Source of the DNA: Cercospora beticola
Taxonomy: Eukaryota > Ascomycota > Dothideomycetes > Mycosphaerellales > Mycosphaerellaceae
Direction: 5' to 3'
DNA length: 64,000 nt
Assembly (NCBI RefSeq): GCF_033473495.1
Contig: NC_088941.1
Location: 2,046,001 to 2,110,000 of the forward strand
Part shown: positions 1 through 11,968 of the stretch, piece after piece
Layout of the letters: every line of letters starts with the position of its first letter
How positions within the stretch are numbered: the first letter of the stretch is position 1
Program-made: the position numbers and the translations under genes
The notes under the pieces: model-generated
Seen by the model: the letters and a program-made list of their open reading frames with translations, nothing else
What the model was told of the DNA's origin: nothing
The model's database searches: none

Positions 1-814
1 AAGGATGTTGTGGGAAGAGATCTCATTGCGGGATCCTGGAAAGGGAATGTACAAGCCCAAAAAGCACAAACTGGTGGAAGTACTTGACAATTGCGGCCAT
101 CGCAGCCTCACGCCTGATTGCCAAGTTCATGGGCTTCATGGCAGAACCTCATCTGGAAGCATCTACACATCGCAGGCCAGCCATTGGCTCCGGATACAAG
201 ACGGGTGCTGTTCACGCTGCATGTTGACCATTCGTCTGCGAGCAAAATGCAGCCAATATCGACCACAACATGGCGCTTGCAGCGCATTTCAGATCTTCGA
301 CGAATAGGATCCGCATTTGAGCGTCTCGTACGTCGAGACTCAACCGCTCTTGCGTCTGGAAGCTAGCAGCCACACATTAGAGTTTCCCGCCAAGGCTAAG
401 CCTCACGATCGTGAACAAGGCTGAGTGAATGAAATGGCAAGTCTCTACTCCATGTCACCGGAAAATACAGGAGATCTCATGAGTACGTATGCGAACTTGA
501 GATATGTCAACCCACCAAGTTTTACGCAATCACGGTCAGAGATGCAGAAGATGAATAGCCACGAGGTACATTGCGCAGAACTTCAGCCTGCATGAGGATC
601 GAGCTACTAAACCCTAATGACGAACCACGATTTCTCGGCCTCATATGCTCTGCTCTGCCATGCGCCGGCAGCGCAGGCGGCGTTTCGCGGGCTGACAGCC
701 TTGAGAGCCTCGCAGTCCCAACACAGACGTGCCGTCAACTCCATAAGAGGGGTGTTTCCTCTCGCGACAAGGTTACTAAACTTTATGTGGCAGTCGTGAC
801 CCAGTATGACCTGG
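1..814. other. intergenic, left edge
   Basis: I see no supported gene here. The short open frames on both strands overlap each other and show no domain, signal peptide or splice structure. The stretch could hold the 3' end of a gene lying further left and the promoter of the surface-protein gene that starts at 815. Confidence 0.5.
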
Positions 815-3305
815 ATGAGAGCGCTTTTGTTGCTTTTCTTGGCCAGAGGAGGTAACACTGCATCGCGTAAGTAGCGACTAACATCAAATTGTCACAGCTG
901 TTGACTAGGTGCACAAACAGGCGGAGAGGATCGCAAAGACGATGAAAATTCTTCGTCATTCAGTGACGATGAGTCTGCTTACAACAACACCAGCCCAAAT
1001 GAGGGTAATGAAAACAGTGATGGGGAAGCGTTGGCTAAAACCTGCCCAATCACTCGCGCAGACTGGCCCTACGGTGATCACGACTTCCTGCCGCCCTCCG
1101 CGAGTGGATGCGGTCCCGTGGCATGTTGCACGTTCACTCCTCTCACCAATCTTGTGATGACCTGGACCAAGATTGATACCATCCATCCCGTAACCGTCGG
1201 TGCGTTAATTGACTCCAAAGGGCTCTCGTCTTTGCTAACTGGGTTTCAGGCGCCGAAGTCGTCATCATCGACAGGGAGCGAAATCTGACATCGACGTCTA
1301 CGGAGATCATCACCACTGCCATTGTCGTGGATATGGGTGGTAGAGAGACTACACTTGACCCTAGCCTCTGGAATAACAACGGGACTTTCGAGATCTCCAA
1401 CGTGCCAACCAAAACCACGACCCAAATAGATCATTGGGGCACCGTGCACACAATGTTTGTATCACTGCATGCGAAAGCGCTCGACTACTCGTCACTGACC
1501 ATCCTAGAAAATAACCGTCAACATACGTTGATCTGGCGACGGAACTAGAGTGGTATGGTAGCATCCCGATTGCTTCTGCAGATACTACGAGCTGCTTTCA
1601 ATTCGATGGCGGTCAATCTCCAATACCGTCTCCGACATTCGTTTCCACCCCCGTGATGACTGTGGACCCGACGATTCCTAAAGGGTTATTTTATACTTTG
1701 TTAGGGGAGCACGGACAGCAGATTCCAGGCGGCGACTGGAACGCAGATGCCTGGAGGACACGCAAAGGAGAGCGCACAGAACAGGGCACAAGAGAAGCTC
1801 TTCCTTGTGGAGGTTATCTGGCAGCAGAGTTACTGGAGAGCTGGCGGCCGGCGGACTTGATCGTATCGGTGTACAGCAGTTGCTTCTGCGAGTACAATGT
1901 ATACGCTCCTGCTTCTGCGGCAGAAACGGTGTCTTTTCTGCTGGAAAAATCCACAAGCTATGGTCGTTTGACTCCCAAAGCGACGGACTTACCCCTGGCA
2001 GGCCAAAGAAATTCCAATAATGCCGCAAGCGAAACTAGCAGACCAGAACCTGACACAAAGACCAGCACGGCGCTTGCCTCTATTCCAATCAGTACAGTCG
2101 GACAGCCAAGCACCAGGTCAGGTGAGCAGAGCCCCAGTCAAGCGTCGGAGAGCATCAGTACGGAAGCAGATGCGGGTCTCCTGCAAAACGCCGGCCAGCA
2201 ATCAACAAGAACAGCTGAGTCGGCAGTGATTTCAAGTCCCATGGCATCAGGGTCTCCCGCTAAGCCATCAACTCCAGTCAAAGATACTGCAAGTGCGTCG
2301 CCAAGCGCTTCAGTATCAAATGCAGCAAGTTCTCGGATTGTTTCTTCGGTTCAGCCGTCAGTCACACCATCCTCGTCCTCACCAGAGGGGTCGAGAGGCT
2401 CTACGCCAACGGCTCAGGACAAGATTGAACCTCAAGACGCCCAAACTCAGTCAGACACTGCCAATTCGCTAGAATCAGCGAGACTTGAAACTGCGTCTCG
2501 GTCTGAGGCATTACTCTCGCTATCTTCGCCTCTAGCGGAAGATTCGACAGATCCTGCGCTGTCATCTCAGCGCACGACTCCGCCTCAGGGCGTCCCGACT
2601 GAGCCATCCACTGTCAATTCGCAACCTGGAGAATCAGCAAGCTTCAGATTTGCGGCCTCATCTGAGCAATCAGGAACACCACCCCTGTCTTCATCAGAGG
2701 TCTCAACAGATCCAGTGCCATCGTCTCAGCGCACGACTGAATCCCCGAGCGTCCTGGTAAAGCCAGTGCCTGCCAGCTCGCAATCAGCTGCAACGAGCTC
2801 GGACGCGCCTGCGGCCGCAGTGGTCGTGGCAGATGGCCAGTTGTCTATGGTATCTGTCGAATCATCCAGCGAAAGTGGTGCACTGTCGCAATCTTCGTCA
2901 GTCAAAATTGGCGACGTGATAGCCTCCGGAATTGGCGAAACCACAGACTCGAGCGCAATCGAGACAACCTCTCAAGATTCAGTGACTACCGAAGCCTCCC
3001 CGACTACACGTACCGTGGCGGATAGCAAAACATCGAACCCGATCAATACTACATCTCAGCCATCTCGAGCGTCAGAATCCTCGCAGACAAGATCTTCCAC
3101 GTCCCAGAAGAGCACATCAAGGGCGAGTGCTTCACCTACGCGGGCGCCCCGCAGTTCACAGTCCTCAGAGACATCACGTGCTGCAGGCGACATCATAGCT
3201 TCTGTAATGGGAGTGACTAGGTCTACTGGTTCTGCAGGTCGACTCGGGAGCGAAGGATGGATGAGTATGGCGGTAGGCTTGCTGATATTCTATCTTGCGA
3301 TATAA
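815..3305 (+). CDS. secreted Ser/Thr-rich protein, probably GPI-anchored
   Basis: Four exons fit: 815-851, 921-1199, 1250-1458 and 1548-3305, giving about 760 residues in an unbroken frame. Exon 1 encodes a short signal peptide (MRALLLLFLA). Exons 2-4 give a roughly 270-residue N-terminal region with several Cys and N-glycosylation sequons (NNT, NLT, NNG), which I do not recognise. From about residue 300 to the end the chain is almost entirely Ser, Thr, Pro, Ala and Gln, with repeats such as STDPxxSSQRTT (near 2547 and 2706). The C-terminus is small residues followed by a hydrophobic tail (MSMAVGLLIFYLAI), as expected for GPI attachment. The last intron (1459-1547) is the least certain because another CTAG lies inside it. 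A cell-wall or surface role is inferred; no enzyme domain is visible. Confidence 0.65.
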
Positions 3306-4549
3306 TTTTTGTAAACCGAAATCAATAATATCGACGTGAGCTTCGACATTCTTTGTTGATGAGGAGCTGCAGTCATCCAGCAAGACAAGAAAGGGCGGAT
3401 CACGTGCGACATGCCACGTGCGCCGCCTTCTCGACTTTCTCCAACATCAAGACCACACCTTCTGACATGGACATGCGGCCCTCTGAAACTTAGCACGCAC
3501 CTCTGTTCGGCCAAGATGCCTTTCAGGACTGCGATGTGCGTGCGTAAAGGCATGCACGCGTGGCCCACCAAGCAATCGGCCGATAGCTACAGCCACCAAA
3601 CGCCATTGAATCCTTCGCGATGGCCTATGAAGCCAACCACATGCAATGAGCGACGGCCGTTCCATAGAGACAACTGACACGATATCAAGCTGGCGAATTG
3701 TAGGCTGAGTGGATCGCCACAGAACTCTTTAAGATAATGATACTGCGTTGGTTATGAAGCCTGGCATTGGGAGGTTGATAGAGATCAGTAAGAGTAGTGC
3801 ATTGCAAGCTAAAGCGGAGCAGAACGGAGAGGCAGCGAGGTTGTGCAGAATTGGTTCCGTGCTTCGTTGGGCTTCGCAGGAGGTATGGTAGGACTATGGG
3901 CTGCGATTCTGTAAGACGACAGCGGAGCGGCCTACTCAAGTGATGTCAGAAATGCTGATGGACCATGCTCGACATCAATAGCTGCACAGTCATTGTGGTT
4001 GTAGCAGATCTATCTCAAGCTCTCCTCGGCCTCCCACCGGAAAGCAAAATGGAAACTCGCTTCTGGGTCCGCGCCTTCAATACTGCGGTCAGAGGAATCT
4101 GAGCATATATTTGCTCGTTGTAGCTCTGCATTCTGCGGCGTGGTCAAGGCATTCAGTGTACAGAAGGAAGACAAGCAAACAATCAAGGTCGCAAGAGATG
4201 CTCAATCGTCAATGCTTCCGGGCTTCCATTTTGCTGTCCACAGCTACCTCCTAGCTCGGCCTGGCAATCGCGCTCAACCAACGCTAGAACAACGCTAGCC
4301 CCGGAGTCTGGACCAAAGCGCACGTGGTAACCCGCCTACACGGCCGAATTCTAACTTAAACATTGTCGAACAAGGTCTAGTTCAGTCTGTGGCTAGCTGA
4401 AGGACAACGCTAGCAAAGCGCCTGACTCGATGTTGACCGAATAGATCAGGAACGTCCTTTTCACTTCCACCGCATGCTTGCATGCTTAGAACTTATCTGG
4501 CTGTTTTCCCTTCTTGCAATCCGACGCGCCCGCAACCTCTGCTTTTCAG
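3306..4549. other. intergenic, 1.24 kb
   Basis: No supported gene. It lies between two tandem genes for secreted Thr-rich proteins, so it should hold the terminator of the first and the promoter of the second. Small open frames on both strands near 3411-3680 overlap each other and look like chance. Confidence 0.5.
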
Positions 4550-6101
4550 ATGGCAGCTAATCTTGCTGGTATCGTGGTCGCGGCTGTTGCATCTATCTGT
4601 ACGAATGCATTGTATGGCCCTCTCCTGTCGTCGTACTCTGCAGTCCCCAGCGTCCAGCAGTATTGCACATCCAAATATCCTGTGGCCACTGTGACAACCA
4701 CATCCACTGCACCTACTGTCACGGCTTCCACCACTTCTATCGAAAACGTCCCTGCGGCAACTGTGACCTCGACCAGTACTAGCACTGTAGTCTCAACAGG
4801 TGGGAGATGTTCGATCCTTTGTGTCTGGCAATGCTAACATCAATTCATCGACAGCACCAACCGTCACGACTACCACGTTTGCTCCGACGGTTACAGTGAC
4901 AACTGTTGCTACTACCACAACCGAAAGTGTCTCTACGCAGACCGCGTACACCTGTCCAGCTACGCCCAACAGACTCAAGGCTCGCGGGAATACGCCATAT
5001 CCGAAATCTCTTTGTCCTGGTGCTACGACCTACAGAACGCAAGGCGGTGACACCTATGGAATATGTCAAAACTTCGACTCCTTTGGGGGTGACCTGCAAA
5101 CCATCTCTGGCGTGGGAAGCGCGAATGCATGTGCAGATGCATGCTCTCGACGCGGCAGCAAGTGCGTTGCAGCCGTGTACAAAAAGCAACTCAAGAAGTG
5201 CTGGCTGAAGAGTCGAATTGGGAACGTCAGTAAATGCAATGGTGCGACCTTCATCTACAAGATGCCCAAACTTGCTCCATCTGTAACAACTACTCGCGCA
5301 TCATCGACAACTACCAGCAAATCATCGACAACCACCAGCAAATCATCGACAACTACTCGCGAACCGTCGACAACCACCAGCTCGAGAAGCAGCACGAGCG
5401 CAACGACAAGCAGCCGCTCAACAAGCTCCGCTACTAGTACCACTAGTACCACGACTCCCTTCCAACCAGACGCCACCTTCTGCTCCTGTATCGCAACTAC
5501 ACCCACCTCAACAATCATCTCAACACCAACAACAACCCTCACCATCACCTCGCAATCCACAATAACGCCCGCCATAACAGTATTCACCACATCCCTCACA
5601 ACAACAACCACAACACCCACCTCAACCTCCACCTCCACCCCAACAACAATCTCCACAGTCTCAATCTTCACCTCAACAACAACCGTCACAAGCACCACAA
5701 CCTCCACGACCTCCATCTACCCCACCAACGGCCCCGGCCCCCGCGAAGTCGGCAGACAAGACACCTGCAACTGCTCCTACACCGTCCGCTGCGGCGTCAA
5801 ACTCCCCCCTTCCATCCCACCCGACGATTTCGAGAGCGTCCGCGTACCCGAAGTCTGCCGAAACCAATGCGATCAAAGGACAAATTGCATCACAGCCGTC
5901 GCATTCACAAGGGCCGACGGAATTCTCATCTGTAATTACTATTATTCCGCAGGGTACGATACCAGTACAGGAGCAGGGCTTGTGCAAGATCGTACCGCCA
6001 AAACGTTCACAAAAGTACAAGCATCTTGTGGGGACTTGGGGGCACAGTGTTGTAAGAGTGATACGATAGCTTTGTTGCGTGCTGGGTGTTTTGATAGTTA
6101 G
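4550..6101 (+). CDS. secreted protein with two PAN-like modules and Thr-rich linkers
   Basis: Exons 4550-4799 and 4855-6101 (55-nt intron, branch TGCTAAC) encode about 498 residues. The first ATG gives a signal peptide (MAANLAGIVVAAVASICTNA). A Thr/Val-rich linker follows, then a Cys-rich module at about residues 125-210 with the spaced Cys and aromatic residues of PAN/Apple domains (ending in KKCWLKSRIG). A long Thr/Ser linker with short SSTTTSK repeats comes next, then a second Cys-rich module at about residues 385-480. PAN modules usually bind protein or carbohydrate, so adhesion or wall binding is plausible; the ligand is unknown. There is no GPI tail: the chain ends shortly after a CCKSDT motif. 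It is in tandem with another Thr-rich surface gene upstream. Confidence 0.75.
5296..5375 (+). repeat. short tandem repeat coding SSTTTSK/R
   Basis: About three imperfect 24-nt copies of a TCATCGACAACTACCAGCAA-like unit lie inside the Thr linker between the two PAN-like modules. Copy number in such linkers often varies between strains. Confidence 0.7.
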
Positions 6102-6551
6102 AAATGTTGGGGTTGGGTAGGACGAGTCTTTTTGGTTGGATTGTTTGCGGGTTTGCTGGCGCAGGGCGAGAACCATATTGTAGCTGCTCTACCCTAGTTA
6201 GGAGCAGCATGATCCAAGTTTCAATCACAGGACATTTCCAACTGTCGCCGAGCAGATGAAAACTGATAGACGTCACAATGGTCGATACCTCACCGGATCG
6301 ACGGTTTATTACATGTAGACTACCAGTGAGAACAGACTCCGCAACACCATGCTCAAAAAACTACTCGCTGATAAAAAACGATGCATCCATACCCATGCTC
6401 ACATTCACGCTCATGCCACTCATGCACCATCAACCATAACGTACAAACATTCCAATCTCATCAAAGAATCATTCGAGCAAAACAATGATCGATCGCTCGC
6501 TCACTCTTGCTCTTTACGCATCGAAGCCCATCTAGCATGTCAAACGTGTCA
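6102..6551. other. convergent intergenic, 0.45 kb
   Basis: The 3' flanks of the PAN gene and of CYK3 meet here. No gene is seen. AT-rich stretches are consistent with polyadenylation regions. Confidence 0.5.
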
Positions 6552-9500
6552 TCAAAGACACTCCCATTCCGCAAAGACACACCACCTCGCAGATCGGTCC
6601 GCAAGCACAAGACCTCTCCAAGTACCCCTCTCTCCAATTTTGATTACAGTTTCCCAGAAAGTCGTGAGACCCATGTCTTCTTCCACGTTCTTTGTAACGT
6701 TATCTTGTTTTCTCGTCAATCGGATAATTTTCTGACTTGGACTTTGGATCGCCAATTTCGCCGGTTTCTGCTGCGCAGCAGTCATCGGATCCGAGTTCTC
6801 GGAACTATAATTACTGCCTTGATTGGAAGTGGTCATCGACACCATGCTCATGGCGCTGGAAGGGCGCGCATAAGGGTTCGGGGATTGAGGCCGGCCAGCT
6901 CCAGTGGTCGAGGATCCCCACGTGTCGGGAGAGTAGCGCGAAAGTGACGAAGGGTGTTGGCGTACGCAGAAGACGAAGGTATTGTTCATTGTCAGCTTGG
7001 CGCATTGCGGCTGAGACACGTAGAGATCGTGACGCTGAGCGTGGGGTGTCGGGTGTCGCGTGTGAAAGTCGTAGGGCGGATTCTGACCGGTGTGTGTCAA
7101 CGGCAGAGCAAGCGCCATGGCATGAGGGTTGTCCTTGATGGAGTGCATGAGCCCTCGTTTACCAGCATAAATCTTCAGCATGCCTTGCGCATCATCACCA
7201 GGCAGAAGTGCCTTGACTGTGAAACGTTTGCGACCACCAGCCCATTCTGCCTGCGCGAAAGCTTTCTTTGTAATGATCTCACCACTTTCGAAATAGTCGC
7301 CGTCTGCGTCCTGTGCAAATGCTCGAGCTTCCGTCATGGCAACGACCTCGACATCTTCAGGCACGTGAACGTGCAGATGGGCCATCTCAAGGTTTTGGAG
7401 ATGTAGCATACTGGTGTCGAAGTTCGCAAGCTCGAGTTCGTGCCGGAAGTATGCTGGACAAGCACACGGGAGAGAAATTAACACCTCATGCTCAACAGGT
7501 GGCACAAGGTGTTGCTGCTCAGGTAGGAGAGGGATATGCGTGTAGCATATTTCCATTGGCCTAGCCAGAAAGTACCACGACTCAGCGACTTGACTGCTGG
7601 CAGTGCTGTATGCTGTCCGGCGGGGATGTGTCGGACTCGCGAGCGCGCAGTCCATCATGCGCCATTCCCCATCCACAATCACTGCATTCCACCAATGATT
7701 TGGGTGAGCGATAGTGTCCAGGTCCAGCAGCTCACCGGGCGCTTTGAGATAGCCACGGATCACTTCTGCGTGAAGGCCAACCGCAGAGCACATGTCGCGA
7801 ACCAGTAGTGCAATTTCTTCGCTGCAAGCTCGTTTCGTCTGGATAGTTCTCCGTGTATCAGCCTGTCCTTCGAAGTCATCTTCCCAGGTGATGCGCTCAG
7901 CGACCCAGGTAAATATTGCCCGCAGTCTTTGTACATCGCTTCGGTGCGGCCGGCAGACATAGTTCTGTGCCAGTGAGGCGGCATTTGTCATTGGCGGTGC
8001 GCTCTGTATGAAGCGCGTGCTCTTGTCCACCAACTGCAGATTCGGCAAATTGAAGTCCGTCGGCTCCGAGACAGGTAGTCCATCGAGGCCTTCGTCGCCT
8101 TCAACATATTCGTACAGCTGGTCAATGGGACGCATGACTGGAACGTCGTGCATCTCGCAGCGCTCAACGCGGTCCTCACGCTCACGCTGACTCAGTGAAT
8201 TCGATCGATTCACATCGCGGCGCACTTGCATCCAGTCACTTCCACCTCCAAGTCCCATATCCTTGGCTGCAGAACCTGATGCTGTTTGCGGTCGGGAAGC
8301 TAAACCGCCAGCAATGCCAGTGGGTCCGTTCATCCCGATCATGCTCTTTGTTGGACTGCGACTGCCTGCTCGACTTGCTGGTCGACTGCCACTTGCGCTA
8401 CCAATGGTTGACCGAGCATTTGCAGCTCCAGTCCTCGCAGTGGTCTTTGCCGTCTGTATCATGCGCTTGAAGAAGCCACTTCGCTTGCCCTGCGGAGAGC
8501 TGAGCCCACCCAGCACACCTGCGTCTTCCATTGGGTCCTTGGCCCAGTCTGCGACTGGTGTCAATGCTGGCTGATTGTAAGAAGCGTGGCTTTCGTGGTA
8601 GCTAGGACCTGAGATTGCGCTGCCGCTGTCCGTCATGCTCCTCGTGCTAAAATTGATATCCCCAGTCGACTTCGTGTGGCCCATGTCTCGCCTCTCTCGT
8701 TGACTGCCAAACCCAAACTTGCGCCGCGCCAAGCTGCCTGCACTCGTGGCGCTGAAACCACCTGCAGAGTATCCGGACATGATACTTCTGCTCGTCAGCT
8801 GAGTGCTCGTGCTACTCTGGGTCGCGGAAGATGTCTCTGTTGAGTTCGTCACGTTCGTCTTTGTCGTATATGTTCGGTCCAGAGTCTTCGAAGCCACATC
8901 ATACGCTGACTTGCGGTGTCTCAATTGAGGTTGTTGCTGCTGCGTATGACCATAGCGGCTGTTCGACCCTTGACTTGACCCGCTACTGGATGTTGCGGGC
9001 CTCGACGAGTACTGCGAGTCCTTCAAGGGAGGTTCAGGCGCCTGCTCCGAGAAGGATTTTGCGTGTCTGAGTTGTCGCTCCATGCGCTCCACATACGTGT
9101 TGACTTTGGTTCCTTCTGTTTTGCTCAGTGAAGGGGTGAGAGACTTGGGGACGTCGAGATCATCATATAGCTGATGAGTCGCAAAGCCCAAAGATGACTG
9201 CGCGCGAGATTGTTCTCTTGTTGACGATCGGATCTCCTCAAATGCTTCAGGAGACCAAATATTCGGCGGCGACTTCTCTCTTTCCAAAGGAGGCGGCGAT
9301 TGTGTGAATGAACTCATGTCGTGCAGCGACGACATAACATCGTTCATGGCAGCTCGGAGTGGCGATGGTGTCATATGGCTTCCGCTAGGTGAAGGCGGCA
9401 CAGGAGTCTGGGTGCCATTACCGGGGTATCCGGGATGGACTGTGTCCTCCAGCTCGAGCGATGGCGCTCGGCTTGGCTGATAGACAACGCGGTGCGCTGG

Positions 9501-10403
9501 AGGAGGTGGAGGTGGAGAGGACTGCGGGTCGTCATCGAACTGGTCCGGCGAAGGCTCCCTTGAATACTGTTGCACGTGCTCATATGGCAAAGGCGATCGG
9601 GCTCTCGCATAATAAGCTGGCTCCTCGTACGGGGCAGGAGAAGGTTGACGACCGATTGTCAGTACTTGTGGGTAAGCAGACCCATCGTGATAAGTGGTGG
9701 GTAAAGGCGACCGTGTTCGAAGAGGCGCATGCTGTGCCGGTTGAGGCGAAGCCGCGCGAAACGATCCATAACCGGGGTGCATCGGTGCGGGTGTTGGCGT
9801 TGGGGAAGCAGAATGCGACACATTGTATCTATCGTGGCCGGGCTGAGGACTCCGTGGACGGCGCGACGCATTGTATCTCGGCACTGGTTCTGGGATGCGT
9901 GGACCATCGTCCTTGGGTATCACTGCGACGCCGTTCTGTCTGCGAACGGTGCCCGTGGGCGCCTGTGCAGTCTTCATGCTCGAATATGGCTTGAACTTGC
10001 TCTTCTCTTTCTTCTTCTCAACCTCGCTCTCCGGTGTGGCCTCTTTACTGTTGTCCAAGCTGCCCCGCTTCCCCAAAACCTCGTACGCCTGGTATGGTTT
10101 CCGGAATCCGACCTTGCCTTTGGAAATACTGTGCTTCGGCTGCTGGGTGACTGGCGTTGTGTTTCGACTGTTGGGCGCTGGCGTGAACGACTCCTCTAGC
10201 ACGGTCACGAAGTTGGAGGGAAACAGGCCGATCGCTCGAGGATCGCGCCTCAGTCTTCCCATCCACCATGAGCCATCTCCCGCATTCAGCGCTTCGATCA
10301 AGTCGCCCTCGATAAAGCCCAGGTCTTTCTTCGTCTCACCTCCCCATGAATATGTTGCTTTGCACCAGCACGGAAAGTGAGGGAGGTCGCCGGCCATGGC
10401 CAT
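6552..10403 (-). CDS. CYK3: cytokinesis protein 3 (SH3 plus transglutaminase-like)
   Basis: A single-exon frame of 1283 residues starts at the ATG at 10403. Residues about 10-70 form an SH3 domain (GDGSWWMGRL, GLFPSNFVTVLEE). A long Ser/Pro/Gln-rich disordered part follows. A transglutaminase-like domain lies at about 815-935, then the conserved CYK3 C-terminal region ending in LVLADRSARWCVFAEW. In yeasts Cyk3 acts at the bud neck or division site, binding the actomyosin ring machinery and promoting septum synthesis by chitin synthase. Septation is the likely role here. The positions of the catalytic triad are all filled: Cys860 (KRACSEE), His903 (NHWWNAV) and Asp918 (RMMDC), which is unusual if the yeast proteins are taken as the rule. 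No intron is needed. Confidence 0.92.
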   Translation of the reverse strand: MAMAGDLPHFPCWCKATYSWGGETKKDLGFIEGDLIEALNAGDGSWWMGRLRRDPRAIGLFPSNFVTVLEESFTPAPNSRNTTPVTQQPKHSISKGKVGFRKPYQAYEVLGKRGSLDNSKEATPESEVEKKKEKSKFKPYSSMKTAQAPTGTVRRQNGVAVIPKDDGPRIPEPVPRYNASRRPRSPQPGHDRYNVSHSASPTPTPAPMHPGYGSFRAASPQPAQHAPLRTRSPLPTTYHDGSAYPQVLTIGRQPSPAPYEEPAYYARARSPLPYEHVQQYSREPSPDQFDDDPQSSPPPPPPAHRVVYQPSRAPSLELEDTVHPGYPGNGTQTPVPPSPSGSHMTPSPLRAAMNDVMSSLHDMSSFTQSPPPLEREKSPPNIWSPEAFEEIRSSTREQSRAQSSLGFATHQLYDDLDVPKSLTPSLSKTEGTKVNTYVERMERQLRHAKSFSEQAPEPPLKDSQYSSRPATSSSGSSQGSNSRYGHTQQQQPQLRHRKSAYDVASKTLDRTYTTKTNVTNSTETSSATQSSTSTQLTSRSIMSGYSAGGFSATSAGSLARRKFGFGSQRERRDMGHTKSTGDINFSTRSMTDSGSAISGPSYHESHASYNQPALTPVADWAKDPMEDAGVLGGLSSPQGKRSGFFKRMIQTAKTTARTGAANARSTIGSASGSRPASRAGSRSPTKSMIGMNGPTGIAGGLASRPQTASGSAAKDMGLGGGSDWMQVRRDVNRSNSLSQREREDRVERCEMHDVPVMRPIDQLYEYVEGDEGLDGLPVSEPTDFNLPNLQLVDKSTRFIQSAPPMTNAASLAQNYVCRPHRSDVQRLRAIFTWVAERITWEDDFEGQADTRRTIQTKRACSEEIALLVRDMCSAVGLHAEVIRGYLKAPGELLDLDTIAHPNHWWNAVIVDGEWRMMDCALASPTHPRRTAYSTASSQVAESWYFLARPMEICYTHIPLLPEQQHLVPPVEHEVLISLPCACPAYFRHELELANFDTSMLHLQNLEMAHLHVHVPEDVEVVAMTEARAFAQDADGDYFESGEIITKKAFAQAEWAGGRKRFTVKALLPGDDAQGMLKIYAGKRGLMHSIKDNPHAMALALPLTHTGQNPPYDFHTRHPTPHAQRHDLYVSQPQCAKLTMNNTFVFCVRQHPSSLSRYSPDTWGSSTTGAGRPQSPNPYARPSSAMSMVSMTTSNQGSNYSSENSDPMTAAQQKPAKLAIQSPSQKIIRLTRKQDNVTKNVEEDMGLTTFWETVIKIGERGTWRGLVLADRSARWCVFAEWECL

Positions 10404-11968
10404 ATTCGCGATTCGGCGCGACGATCTGGTATGTCAATGCTATTGCAGGGTATGGTGCATGTCGAATGTCGTCCGGCGCGTGGAATCGACGTTGTTCTGC
10501 GTGGGTCTTCGCCGTTGCTATGGACCAGAAGCTCCAATTTATGCCGACAGATTATCTCGTCGCTGGTGAGTTAGTGAGTGAATGTGCTGGGCGGCTGTAG
10601 CCTGCTAAGTAGCAAGTAGCGGTAGCTTAGTTCGATGATGTTGCGTAGGGATGTGTGTATATGTTTCTGCCGAACAGTAGCCCATTGGACGATGTCGTCG
10701 CAGTCGTGGACAGTTGCTCCAGCCCAAACAAAACAAAGCGGCCCTGCCAAGCCGCGCCCGAAACGTGCATCCGGCATCCGGGGCTTCTTGTGCGCCACGA
10801 CTCCGACTCCAATGACAGAGACGACATCGTCGCGAGGTTGTCTAGTCGCACGGCGGGTTGGGCTCGTCGCCCTTGCCTGCGCGCGACGGTGGTGTTGGTG
10901 AGGATGCCAGCGATGCCATGCCACACCGCTCACGCTGCCCTTCTCAACAGACGCCAATTCGCCGATCATACGCGACGACCGCGACGTCCTCTTTCTGTCG
11001 TCGACCACACTGCCGCGAATTGATCACGACCGAAGATCTGCTCCTCGGCCAGTGTCCTGCGGCCGCTGTTCCACGGACTCTGGCGACACCAGCAAGCCAG
11101 TCGCAGCGAGATGGTACCTGGATCACGGCGCACCACACGCTCCCCGCGACGCGTCTCGCAGGATCGTCGCTCTCGTCATCGCGGGGCTTAGCCAACACGC
11201 TGCATGCTGTTTGATGAGACGGATCGATAGTCCTGCAGAAAGGCCGCCCGTTGCCTACCTCGGGCCTCGTCCGCTGGCCGCCTTCAGGAAACGGGAGCGG
11301 CGTTGACTGTTGTCTGGCAGCAGAACATCTTGCAAGTCTTCTCTTCGTGGATGCTCGCGATCCGCCTTTGGAGTTCTCTGCGGACGCAGCACCAAGCGAA
11401 GCCCGCACGGACATCCAGATTTCACCCGAATGACATCGCACGAGATGCTCACCTTCTCGCCTCATGTACCACGCGCAATCGCAATATTTCGCGTGCGAAT
11501 ATCCCAACTACCCCAGTTGCATACTGGTGTGGTCGTTCTGCACTGCAGGCAGGCCTCACACCGGTTCGCCGGGACGGCACGAGGACGCTGTACAGTAGCG
11601 GTTTCAGCCTTGCTGACGGCGACCAGTCGCTCGCGTTCCAGCTGCGACGACAGCTCCTCCATCCCATCTGTCAGAGGGCGCACTTTCTGCACGAGCTGCG
11701 CCCTCAATCGATGACTGCATTGTGCACAATGCCGACCCGGCCAACACGCTGCGTACCTTTCCAAAGCCGCCAGATAAGTATCGCCCAGCACGTTTTCAAT
11801 ACATGTGCAGTTCCTCTTCCCTGTCACAATCATTTCTTCGCCCTGGAGGCATACCGTCTTTACCTTTGTCTCACGTTCTGACGTTCGCTCACCAATAACT
11901 CCACTACTACTACCACTACCATCAGTTGACAGAGACGTCATCACTCGAAGCACATATGCAATAACACC
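10404..11968. other. divergent promoter region, 1.56 kb
   Basis: This lies between CYK3 (minus) and the zinc-finger gene (plus) and should hold both promoters and 5' leaders. Open frames of up to 192 codons on both strands overlap heavily and lack any domain or signal, so I treat them as chance frames in GC-rich sequence. A short C/T- and ACTACCACTACC-rich stretch lies just before the start at 11969. Confidence 0.5.

Noticed and set aside
5255..5716. 153-codon Val-rich frame on the minus strand
   Set aside because: It is the complement of Thr codons in the repeat linker of the PAN protein. Thr codons (ACN) read backwards as Val-rich frames; the same happens at 38780-39232.
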